From an uncultured Clostridium sp. (GTDB lineage: Bacteria > Bacillota > Clostridia > Lachnospirales > Lachnospiraceae): a DNA stretch of 44,303 nucleotides. The DNA is taken from NCBI GenBank assembly GCA_945917985.1, contig CAMEIH010000019.1:1-44303 (forward strand). The letters run 5' to 3'. Each line of letters begins with the position of its first letter. Position 1 is the stretch's first letter. The notes below the pieces were generated by a model. The model worked only from the letters and a program-made list of their open reading frames with translations, searched no databases and had not been told where the DNA came from. Made by a program: the position numbers and the translations under genes. Positions 1-6,779 of the stretch are shown piece after piece.

Positions 1-54
1 GGAATTCAGTCTGATCCTATGGAATTTTTAAAAGAATTGTCTAATCAGATATAG
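1..54 (+). CDS. C-terminal end of an upstream gene (partial)
   Basis: Frame 1 is open from the first base and ends at TAG 52-54, giving about 17 residues that end in KELSNQI. The 44-nt gap before the next start codon suits an operon neighbour. The fragment is too short to recognise, and a chance open frame cannot be excluded. Confidence 0.4.
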   Translation, partial: GIQSDPMEFLKELSNQI

Positions 55-98
55 TATGTTAAACTTAGAAACGAAATGATGGAAAGCGGGGAAAGAGA

Positions 99-1793
99 AT
101 GTCCACAGATGAAGAATACTTAGATAGTCTTTTAAAATCCATGGAAGAAAATCCTGTCGCAAACAGAACAGATTTTCCGTCGATTTTTCAGGAGGAAGAA
201 CCGCTTAAGGAAAAGACGGTTTTTAAGGATATAGAGCCGGAGGAAACAGAGAGTTTTACAGAGAGATCTGAAGAAGAACCGAAGCCGGAAGAATTTATAA
301 GCGATGACAAAGAGATTGAGCCTGTAGAGGCGAAACCGGAAGAAACTCCCGTATTATCGGAGGAAGAGGCATGGAAAGAAAGCCTTGATGAGCTTTTGGC
401 AGGTGCTGAGGATGGCTTGACAGAGAAAGAATCAGAAGAGGATGAAGCTTTGGATGAAGACGAACTGAGCTCTCTTTTTGATGCTCTGGAAAATGATCAG
501 GATAATATAACCGACAAGCAGTCGGAAATCAATGAACTTGAAGGACTTGATGTGACAGATCTTATCGATCATATGGACAGTACCGACGAGGATTTGAATG
601 AAATTAATGATCTGCTCAAAAAAACTGATCTCAATGAAGCAATTGATACATCTACATCTGAAGAAATATCTTCGCAAGGAGATGAATCTTCAGATGATGA
701 TATGCTGGAACTTTTAAACAGCATGAATAAAGAACCGACTGTTTCAGGAGAGGAAGAGATTACTTCAAAAAAGAAGAAAAAAGCCTTTTCATTACCTTTT
801 GGAAAGAAGAAGGAATCAAAACAAAAAACGGATGCTTCAGGGGAAAATTCGGCAAATTCAGAGGAAGATGGGAAAGAAAAGAAAAAAGGCTTTTGGCATC
901 GACTTATGGAAGAACTGACCAGGGAGGAAGAGGAGCCGGAGAATCTGGAGCCTGTCGATGAAAATGAGGAAATTCTGAAGGAACTGGAAGCGGAAGATCA
1001 GATCAAAGAAAAGAAAAAGAATAAGAAAGAAAAAAAGAAAAAGGATAAAAAAGGGAAAAAGAGCAAGAACACCTCGGCTGATGAAGAAAATGAGGATGCT
1101 TCAGGAGAGGAAGAAGGCAAGAAAAAGAAGAAAAAGCCGAAGCGTGAGAAGAAAGAAAAAGCGAAAGGGCCAAAGGAAAAATCTCCCAAAACACTAAGCA
1201 AAAAGATGCTCTTTTCGATGATTGCATTCTGCGCTACCATTATTGCTGCAATAGTTCTGCTCAGTATTTTCCTGCCTGATTATGCAGATAAAAAGAATGC
1301 AAGAACTGCATTTTATACAGGAGATTACAGTAAGGTATATGAACTTTTGTATGACAAGAATCTGAATCAAAGTGATCAGCTGATTTTTGAAAGAGCAAAT
1401 GTTGTTCTGAAGCTGCAAAGAAGATTGGATTCCTATGAACTGAATAAAAAGATCGGACAAGAGGCGGAGGCCCTTGATGCATTGCTTCAGGGAACCTTGA
1501 AATATGAAGAAATATTAAGTGATGCGACTTATGGAGCTGAAGAGGAGTTGCAGGCCCTTTACCGAAAAATTTTGGACCATCTGGAGCAGGACTATGGAAT
1601 CGGTGAGGAAGAAGCAAGAACGATCAATTCTTATGATAGCGAAACCTACAGCAGAAAGATATATTCTGTTGTGAATGGCGAGGACTTTTCTGACCTTGAG
1701 CAGGAATCGGGCGAGGAAGGGAAAACGGCAGATAATGATAAACTGCAGGATGTTTTGCCTGAGGAAGAAGATTTGATTCAGGCAGAACCATAA
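99..1793 (+). CDS. Large disordered, single-pass membrane protein of unknown function
   Basis: This 564-residue protein is not one I recognise. Residues 1-365 are extremely acidic and then lysine-rich and should be disordered in the cytoplasm. One membrane helix lies at about 369-393. The rest (about 395-520) is helical and TPR-like, begins ARTAFYTGDYSKVYELL and should lie outside the cell, with an acidic tail. There is no signal peptide, so the expected topology is N-in/C-out. Six short motifs of the form acidic-x-LL/LI-x-x-M/L recur in the acidic half (near 5-15, 93-103, 119-130, 150-159, 166-177 and 199-209), as in a protein that docks several copies of a partner. The start follows a purine-rich GGGGAAAG site. 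It lies 47 nt upstream of hisH, which looks like genome order more than shared function. The CDS call is firm; the function is unknown. Confidence 0.85.
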   Translation: MSTDEEYLDSLLKSMEENPVANRTDFPSIFQEEEPLKEKTVFKDIEPEETESFTERSEEEPKPEEFISDDKEIEPVEAKPEETPVLSEEEAWKESLDELLAGAEDGLTEKESEEDEALDEDELSSLFDALENDQDNITDKQSEINELEGLDVTDLIDHMDSTDEDLNEINDLLKKTDLNEAIDTSTSEEISSQGDESSDDDMLELLNSMNKEPTVSGEEEITSKKKKKAFSLPFGKKKESKQKTDASGENSANSEEDGKEKKKGFWHRLMEELTREEEEPENLEPVDENEEILKELEAEDQIKEKKKNKKEKKKKDKKGKKSKNTSADEENEDASGEEEGKKKKKKPKREKKEKAKGPKEKSPKTLSKKMLFSMIAFCATIIAAIVLLSIFLPDYADKKNARTAFYTGDYSKVYELLYDKNLNQSDQLIFERANVVLKLQRRLDSYELNKKIGQEAEALDALLQGTLKYEEILSDATYGAEEELQALYRKILDHLEQDYGIGEEEARTINSYDSETYSRKIYSVVNGEDFSDLEQESGEEGKTADNDKLQDVLPEEEDLIQAEP

Positions 1794-1840
1794 ATTTTGC
1801 AACAGATATTCATAAGAGGACAGCATGGAGGGCATAAGAA

Positions 1841-2458
1841 ATGACAGCAATTATTGATTATGATGCAGGCAATATCAGAAGCGTGGAAAAAGCATTACAG
1901 TCACTTTCGGAGGAGGCTGTTGTTACACGAGACAGAGATACTATTCTAAATGCAGACAGGGTAATCTTACCGGGAGTTGGAGCATTTGGTGATGCCATGG
2001 AGAAAATCAGAGGATATGGACTTGAAGAAGTGATCAAGGAAGTGGTTGCCAACAAAACACCTTTTCTTGGTATTTGTTTAGGACTTCAGCTGATGTTTGA
2101 ACGCAGTGATGAGAGCAGGGGTGTTCCCGGCCTTGGACTTTTAAAAGGAGAAATCCTTCGAATCCCGGAGTCTGAGGGCTTAAAGATTCCGCATATCGGC
2201 TGGAATTCCTTGACTTTTCCCAATAAGGGAAGGCTGTTTGAGGGAATACCTGAAAATTCCTATGTATATTTTGTGCATTCCTATTATTTGAAAGCTACTG
2301 ATGAAAAGATTGTAACTGCGGCGACTGAATATGGAACCACGATTCATGCTTCCGTGGAAAAGGACAATATTTTTGCATGTCAGTTTCACCCGGAAAAGAG
2401 TTCGGATGTTGGGCTAAGAATTTTGAAAAATTTTATCGCCATAAAAAGGGAGGGCTAG
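1841..2458 (+). CDS. hisH: Imidazole glycerol phosphate synthase, glutaminase subunit HisH
   Basis: HisH releases ammonia from glutamine and passes it to HisF in histidine biosynthesis; the two form a cytoplasmic heterodimer. The 205-residue length is normal for a class I glutamine amidotransferase. The catalytic triad is visible: Cys79 in GICLGLQLMF, and His183 and Glu185 in CQFHPEKSS. The oxyanion segment LPGVGAFGDAM is near residue 47. A GGAGGG ribosome binding site sits 8 nt before the ATG. hisF starts 3 nt after the stop codon, as expected for equimolar subunits. No other his gene is present in the window. Confidence 0.97.
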   Translation: MTAIIDYDAGNIRSVEKALQSLSEEAVVTRDRDTILNADRVILPGVGAFGDAMEKIRGYGLEEVIKEVVANKTPFLGICLGLQLMFERSDESRGVPGLGLLKGEILRIPESEGLKIPHIGWNSLTFPNKGRLFEGIPENSYVYFVHSYYLKATDEKIVTAATEYGTTIHASVEKDNIFACQFHPEKSSDVGLRILKNFIAIKREG

Positions 2459-2461
2459 AAT

Positions 2462-3226
2462 ATGCATACCAAAAGAATAATCCCTTGTCTGGATGTGAAT
2501 AATGGAAGAGTGGTAAAAGGAACGAATTTCATTAATTTGAGAGATGCCGGTGACCCTATCGAAGTGGGAAAAATGTATGATAAGGCCGGGGCAGATGAGT
2601 TGGTTTTTCTTGACATTACTGCTTCTTCTGATGCCAGAAATATAAAAGCGGAACTGGTCAGAAGGGTAGCTGAAACTATTTTTATTCCCTTTACTGTCGG
2701 AGGCGGTATCAGAACAGTTGAGGATTTTAAGATGATCCTGAGAGAGGGCGCAGATAAGGTGGCCGTGAATTCCGCAGCAATCATGAATCCGACGCTGATC
2801 AGCGAGGCAGCGGAAAAATTCGGAAGTCAGTGTGTTGTGGTTGCCATTGATGCCAAGAGACGCATGGATGGCGGCTGGAATATTTATAAGAATGGCGGCC
2901 GCGTGGATATGGGCATTGATGCCATAGAGTGGGCCGTGAAAGCGGAAAAACTGGGAGCAGGAGAAATCCTTTTGACCAGTATGGATTGTGATGGCACCAA
3001 AGCCGGATATGATATAGAACTTACAAGAACTGTAGCGGAAAATGTTTCTATTCCGGTCATTGCATCAGGCGGTGCCGGAACAAAAGAACACTTTTATGAA
3101 GCATTGACGGAAGGAAAAGCTGAGGCAGCTCTTGCAGCATCTCTTTTCCATTATAAAGAACTGGAAATAGGCGATGTGAAAAAATATCTGAGAGACAAAG
3201 GAGTTTCCGTGCGATTATGGGAATGA
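2462..3226 (+). CDS. hisF: Imidazole glycerol phosphate synthase, cyclase subunit HisF
   Basis: HisF uses ammonia from HisH to convert PRFAR into imidazole glycerol phosphate and AICAR, linking histidine and purine synthesis. The 254-residue protein is a full-length (beta/alpha)8 barrel. The catalytic aspartates fall at the family positions: Asp11 in [16 protein letters not shown] and Asp130 in [10 protein letters not shown]. The phosphate-binding segments TVGGGIRT and ASGGAG are intact. A GGGAGGG site that spans the hisH stop region serves the ATG. The last 10 nt overlap ung, so translation may be coupled. Confidence 0.98.
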   Translation: MHTKRIIPCLDVNNGRVVKGTNFINLRDAGDPIEVGKMYDKAGADELVFLDITASSDARNIKAELVRRVAETIFIPFTVGGGIRTVEDFKMILREGADKVAVNSAAIMNPTLISEAAEKFGSQCVVVAIDAKRRMDGGWNIYKNGGRVDMGIDAIEWAVKAEKLGAGEILLTSMDCDGTKAGYDIELTRTVAENVSIPVIASGGAGTKEHFYEALTEGKAEAALAASLFHYKELEIGDVKKYLRDKGVSVRLWE

Positions 3227-3894
3227 TTACAAATGACTGGCTGGATACCATAAAAGGCGAGTTCGCAAAGCCTTACTATAAGGAGTTATATCAATTTGTA
3301 TTGAAAGAATATAATACCCATGTAGTTTACCCGCCTGCAGATGATATTTTTAATGCGTTTCATTTTACACCATTAAGCAAAGTAAAAGTCGTGATTCTGG
3401 GACAGGACCCGTATCATAATGAACATCAGGCACACGGACTCAGTTTCTCTGTGTTGCCGGATCAGCCGGAAATTCCGCCTTCTCTTCAAAATATTTATCA
3501 GGAGCTTAAGGATGATCTTGGTTGCTACATTCCCAACAATGGATATCTGAAGAAATGGGCCGATCAGGGAGTGCTGATGCTGAATACGGTTCTCACGGTA
3601 CGTGCCCATCAGGCCAATTCCCATCAGGGAAAGGGATGGGAGCAGTTTACGGATGCCATCATCAATGCTGTTAATGCTCAGGACAGACCAATTGTGTATC
3701 TGCTTTGGGGGAGACCGGCGCAGAGCAAAATTCCCATGCTGACAAATCCGCAGCATCTGATTTTGACAGCACCTCACCCAAGCCCGCTTTCCGCTTACAG
3801 AGGTTTTTTCGGATGTAAGCATTTCAGTAAGACCAATGAATTTTTGCAAAGCCATGGAATGGAACCGATCGATTGGCAGATTGAAAATATCTGA
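3217..3894 (+). CDS. ung: Uracil-DNA glycosylase (family 1)
   Basis: Ung removes uracil from DNA as the first step of base-excision repair. The 225-residue length is typical. The water-activating motif [18 protein letters not shown] places Asp64, and [11 protein letters not shown] places His187, which are the same positions as in the E. coli enzyme. The chosen ATG overlaps the hisF end by 10 nt; a second ATG two codons later is possible. Nothing links it functionally to histidine synthesis, so it is probably just cotranscribed. No clear terminator follows: an AATTTT/AAAATT inverted repeat at 3901-3919 lacks a T run. Confidence 0.97.
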   Translation: MGMITNDWLDTIKGEFAKPYYKELYQFVLKEYNTHVVYPPADDIFNAFHFTPLSKVKVVILGQDPYHNEHQAHGLSFSVLPDQPEIPPSLQNIYQELKDDLGCYIPNNGYLKKWADQGVLMLNTVLTVRAHQANSHQGKGWEQFTDAIINAVNAQDRPIVYLLWGRPAQSKIPMLTNPQHLILTAPHPSPLSAYRGFFGCKHFSKTNEFLQSHGMEPIDWQIENI

Positions 3895-3941
3895 TTGAGA
3901 AATTTTGATCATTAAAATTGAATGAATAGATAATTGTCCTG

Positions 3942-3970
3942 TTGACAAACAGAAAGCGTTGTATTATAGT
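3942..3970 (+). promoter_or_regulatory. Sigma-A promoter of the trmB-type/lysA operon
   Basis: TTGACA (3942-3947), a 17-nt spacer and TATAGT (3965-3970). Both the boxes and the spacing fit the housekeeping consensus. Transcription should start near 3977, about 100 nt before the regulator's start codon. The TTG of the -35 box is also the first codon of the longest open frame, which argues against that upstream start. Confidence 0.85.
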
Positions 3971-4079
3971 GTTCCTAAAAAGAACTACTATTGCAATGCT
4001 TTTTTCTTTTATGACAGACAGCTTGCAAAGTGATTTTTTGATTGTATATTGGCTTGTTCTGACAGTTATGGAGAGAAGC

Positions 4080-4808
4080 ATGGAAGAGAACACAATACTT
4101 GATAAATTGGGATTGTTTGGTCTTACCAGACAGGAGGCAGCTATTTATCTGTGCCTGTATCGAAACGGGGGACTTTCCGGTTATGAGGTATCCAAACTCA
4201 CAGGAATATCGAGATCTAACGTCTACAGTGGATTATCGGGACTTGCGGATAAAGGAGCAGCTTGTTTAGAGGAAGGAAGTACCAGCAAATATATAGCGGT
4301 ATCCATTAAGGAGTTTTGTGAGAATAAGATCAGAAGCCTGAACAGGGAGAAAGAAAGTCTAATTCAAAATATTCCTGATATGAAGGAAAAAGAAATAGGA
4401 TATATAACCATTACCGGAAGCAGGAATATCTGGAATAAGATGATTACCATGATAGAAGAGGCGGAAAAGAGAATTTATTTTTCGGCATCTCTCCCTGTAA
4501 TAGAGCAGCTTGGAGAAGAATTTACCAAAGTGCTGGATCGTAAAATCAAGCTGGTCTTTATCACAGATGGTATGCCAAAAGAAGACTCTTTTATGAAAGA
4601 TGCCATTTGTTATATTGGCGACGCCAGAGAAAACAGCATCAGGCTGATCATTGATTCTGAGTATGCGTTGACCGGAGAATTAACAGGAAAAAAGGATGAT
4701 ACCTGTCTGTATACAGGACAGGATAATTTTATCAGAGTGTTTAAAGAGGCTCTGCGTAATGAGATGAAGCTGATAGAGCTTACGGAAGGAGAAAATAAAA
4801 ATGAATAA
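4080..4808 (+). CDS. TrmB-family transcriptional regulator
   Basis: The 242-residue protein has an N-terminal winged helix of the TrmB type (about residues 5-75: LTRQEAAIYLCLYRNG, then SKLTGISRSNVYSGLSGLADKG). A short coiled segment follows, and the C-terminal domain resembles the phospholipase-D-like sensor of TrmB proteins (from about residue 100, YITITGSRNIWNKM). TrmB proteins usually sense a small ligand. The ATG at 4080 is preferred because GGAGA lies 6 nt upstream. The open frame continues back to 3942, but that stretch contains the promoter. The gene overlaps the lysA-type gene by 8 nt, so it probably controls its own operon and the decarboxylase, with a lysine-related ligand as a guess. 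Confidence 0.85.
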   Translation: MEENTILDKLGLFGLTRQEAAIYLCLYRNGGLSGYEVSKLTGISRSNVYSGLSGLADKGAACLEEGSTSKYIAVSIKEFCENKIRSLNREKESLIQNIPDMKEKEIGYITITGSRNIWNKMITMIEEAEKRIYFSASLPVIEQLGEEFTKVLDRKIKLVFITDGMPKEDSFMKDAICYIGDARENSIRLIIDSEYALTGELTGKKDDTCLYTGQDNFIRVFKEALRNEMKLIELTEGENKNE

Positions 4809-6072
4809 GGTACCGTTTGTAACAAAAGAAAAGGTGGATGAGATCGTAAAGAAATATCCCACGCCTTTCCACATTTATGATGAAAAAGGGATCAGGGAAA
4901 ATGCCAGAGCTGTCAAAGAAGCGTTTGCATGGAATCCCGGATTTAAAGAATATTTTGCGGTAAAGGCAACGCCCAATCCGTGTTTGATTCAGATTCTAAG
5001 AGAATACGGTTGTGGCTGTGACTGTTCTTCCATGACAGAACTGATGCTCAGCAAAGCCATGGATGTACCCGGAAGCGATATTATGTTTTCCTCCAATGAT
5101 ACTCCCGCAGAGGAATATGCCTATGCAGCGAAAATCGGTGCGATCATCAATCTGGATGATATCACACATATTGACTTTGTGGAGAAGATTCTTGGAAAGC
5201 TTCCGGAGACCATGAGCTGCCGTTTTAATCCGGGTGGAGTATTTCAGATGAGTAACGGAATCATGGATAATCCGGGAGATGCTAAATACGGTTTTACCAC
5301 GGAGCAGATGTTTGAAGGATACAGGATATTAAAAGAGAAGGGTGTAAAGAATTTTGGTATGCACGCTTTTCTTGCCAGTAATACAGTGACAAATGAGTAT
5401 TATCCGATGCTTGCAAAACAGCTCTTTGAACTGGCTGTTAAGCTGGAAAAGGAGACAGGAGCCGACATCAAATTTATTAATCTGTCAGGTGGTGTGGGAA
5501 TTCCTTATAAGCCGGATCAGGAGCCGAATGATATCAGAGCAATCGGTGAGGGAGTGCGAAAGGTGTACGAGGAGATTCTGGTACCGGCAGGCATGGGTGA
5601 TATCGCTATTTATACTGAGATGGGACGCTTTATGATGGGACCGTACGGTCAGCTTGTTACCACAGCAATCCATGAAAAGCACACCCACAAGGAATATATC
5701 GGCGTGGATGCCTGTGCTGTCAATCTCATGCGTCCTGCCATGTATGGTGCTTATCACCATATTACGGTTCTCGGAAAAGAGGATGCGGTTTGTGATCATA
5801 AATATGATGTGACAGGGTCGCTTTGTGAGAACAATGATAAATTTGCAGTGGACAGAATGCTTCCTGAGATTGCAATGGGTGATTATCTTGTTATCCATGA
5901 TACCGGTGCCCACGGATATGCCATGGGATACAATTATAACGGTAAATTGAAATCGGCAGAGCTTCTTCTTAAGGAAAACGGCAGTGTTGAGTTGATCAGA
6001 AGAGCAGAGACACCAAAGGATTATTTTGCAACGCTTGATTGTCTTCCGGTCTACAATAAAATAGAATTCTAA
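4801..6072 (+). CDS. lysA: Diaminopimelate decarboxylase-type PLP enzyme
   Basis: A fold III PLP decarboxylase of 423 residues, the usual LysA length. LysA makes lysine from meso-diaminopimelate. The PLP lysine is Lys55 in YFAVKATPNP, followed by CGCDCSSMTEL. The glycine-rich phosphate-binding segment is NLSGGVGIPY, and the partner-subunit active-site segment appears as GSLCENNDKFAVDR. The motif that is usually HIGSQ or HIGSG reads HAFLASN here, so this is a divergent clade and another substrate (arginine, ornithine or carboxynorspermidine) is not excluded. The start overlaps the regulator by 8 nt. A strong hairpin at 6090-6126 follows. Confidence 0.85.
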   Translation: MNKVPFVTKEKVDEIVKKYPTPFHIYDEKGIRENARAVKEAFAWNPGFKEYFAVKATPNPCLIQILREYGCGCDCSSMTELMLSKAMDVPGSDIMFSSNDTPAEEYAYAAKIGAIINLDDITHIDFVEKILGKLPETMSCRFNPGGVFQMSNGIMDNPGDAKYGFTTEQMFEGYRILKEKGVKNFGMHAFLASNTVTNEYYPMLAKQLFELAVKLEKETGADIKFINLSGGVGIPYKPDQEPNDIRAIGEGVRKVYEEILVPAGMGDIAIYTEMGRFMMGPYGQLVTTAIHEKHTHKEYIGVDACAVNLMRPAMYGAYHHITVLGKEDAVCDHKYDVTGSLCENNDKFAVDRMLPEIAMGDYLVIHDTGAHGYAMGYNYNGKLKSAELLLKENGSVELIRRAETPKDYFATLDCLPVYNKIEF

Positions 6073-6082
6073 AAAGAAAAAC

Positions 6083-6111
6083 TTGTCAATAACAGCCGGA
6101 TATGCTATTAT
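6083..6111 (+). promoter_or_regulatory. Promoter of tRNA-Leu
   Basis: TTGTCA (6083-6088), 17-nt spacer, TATTAT (6106-6111). The predicted start near 6118 leaves about 29 nt before the mature tRNA end. The -10 box lies in the loop of an inverted repeat. Confidence 0.75.
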
Positions 6112-6126
6112 AATATTCGGCTGTTA
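6090..6126. repeat. 14-bp inverted repeat around the tRNA promoter -10 box
   Basis: The left arm TAACAGCCGGATAT (6090-6103) and the right arm ATATTCGGCTGTTA (6113-6126) match at 13 of 14 positions, and the odd one is a G-U pair in RNA. The 9-nt loop holds most of the -10 box. There is no T run after it, so it is a poor terminator for lysA. It could still fold at the lysA mRNA 3' end and protect it, or act as an operator. Confidence 0.8.
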
Positions 6127-6146
6127 TCAAATGACAGTATAAATAA

Positions 6147-6229
6147 GCCGGCATGTCGGAATGGCAGACGAGGCAGACTCAAAATCTGTTGTGGGCAACC
6201 ACGTGTGGGTTCAAGTCCCACTGCCGGCA
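6147..6229 (+). tRNA. tRNA-Leu (anticodon CAA)
   Basis: An 83-nt class II tRNA with acceptor arms GCCGGCA (6147-6153) and TGCCGGC (6222-6228), discriminator A at 6229, and a T arm with GTTCAAG. The anticodon stem GCAGA/TCTGT closes the loop CTCAAAA, so the anticodon is CAA, decoding UUG. The variable arm is long (TGTGGGCAACCACG), as in leucine tRNAs. CCA is not encoded. Confidence 0.95.
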
Positions 6230-6232
6230 GTA

Positions 6233-6262
6233 AAGCACTATGCATTGCATAGTGCTTTTTTT
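6233..6262 (+). terminator. Intrinsic terminator of tRNA-Leu
   Basis: The hairpin arms AAGCACTATGCA (6233-6244) and TGCATAGTGCTT (6246-6257) run into a T7 tract (6256-6262), 3 nt after the tRNA. Confidence 0.9.
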
Positions 6263-6338
6263 ATCCTATCAGACGATTTGCAGAGCGTACCGACATTTGG
6301 TTTTATGAAATAAATTGCAAAGCGTTGTCTGCGTTTGG

Positions 6339-6367
6339 TTGTCAATGACTGCGGAATATGGTATGAT
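6339..6367 (+). promoter_or_regulatory. Promoter of the zinc-finger protein/polA operon
   Basis: TTGTCA (6339-6344), 17-nt spacer, TATGAT (6362-6367). It lies 53 nt before the start codon at 6420. Together with the tRNA unit, it accounts for the 347-nt stretch without a protein gene at 6073-6419. Confidence 0.7.
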
Positions 6368-6419
6368 TACATTCAGTTGTTAACAAAATCACCGAATTTT
6401 TAAGAGGTGAGAAAATGAT

Positions 6420-6743
6420 ATGAATTGTAAAGAAATAGAAAAGATGATTCCTGCATTTTTGGAGGATGAACTTGATACGGAAGATCTGCATGATTTTATA
6501 GAGCATATTGAAAAATGCAAAGAATGCAAGGAAGAGCTTTCCATACAGTTCCTTGTTTCGGAAGGTATGGCAAGGTTGGAAACAGGAAATGTATTTGATT
6601 TGCAGAACGAACTCGCAGCGCGAATTGTAAATGCGGAGCATGCTCTTAAGGTACGCGAAAACATGAAATGGCTGCTGTATATGCTGGAGGGTCTTGTAGT
6701 TGTACTCTTGATTACACTGATAGCATTGTTTATTCTTTTATAG
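6420..6743 (+). CDS. Zinc-finger (ZAS/zf-HC2-like) anti-sigma-type membrane protein
   Basis: A 107-residue protein with an N-terminal zinc-binding anti-sigma-like domain: Cys3, and HxxxCxxC in EHIEKCKECKEEL at about residues 31-43. One membrane helix spans about 85-106 (LLYMLEGLVVVLLITLIALFI), leaving almost nothing outside the cell. Family members hold an ECF sigma factor at the membrane, but no sigma gene is adjacent. It starts the operon that continues with polA. AGGTGA lies 9 nt before the ATG; an ATG at 6415 opens only a two-codon frame. The CDS is firm; its anti-sigma role is inference. Confidence 0.8.
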   Translation: MNCKEIEKMIPAFLEDELDTEDLHDFIEHIEKCKECKEELSIQFLVSEGMARLETGNVFDLQNELAARIVNAEHALKVRENMKWLLYMLEGLVVVLLITLIALFILL

Positions 6744-6779
6744 AGAATGGATGTTAAATAGAAAGGTATGGTTATTTCC

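Noticed and set aside
998..1240. Long minus-strand frames opposite the lysine-rich stretch of the first protein
   Set aside because: They arise from the biased AAG/GAA codons of the plus-strand gene and encode Phe/Ser runs; no ribosome site or homology.
3901..3919. AATTTT/AAAATT repeat as terminator of ung
   Set aside because: All A/T stem and no T run.
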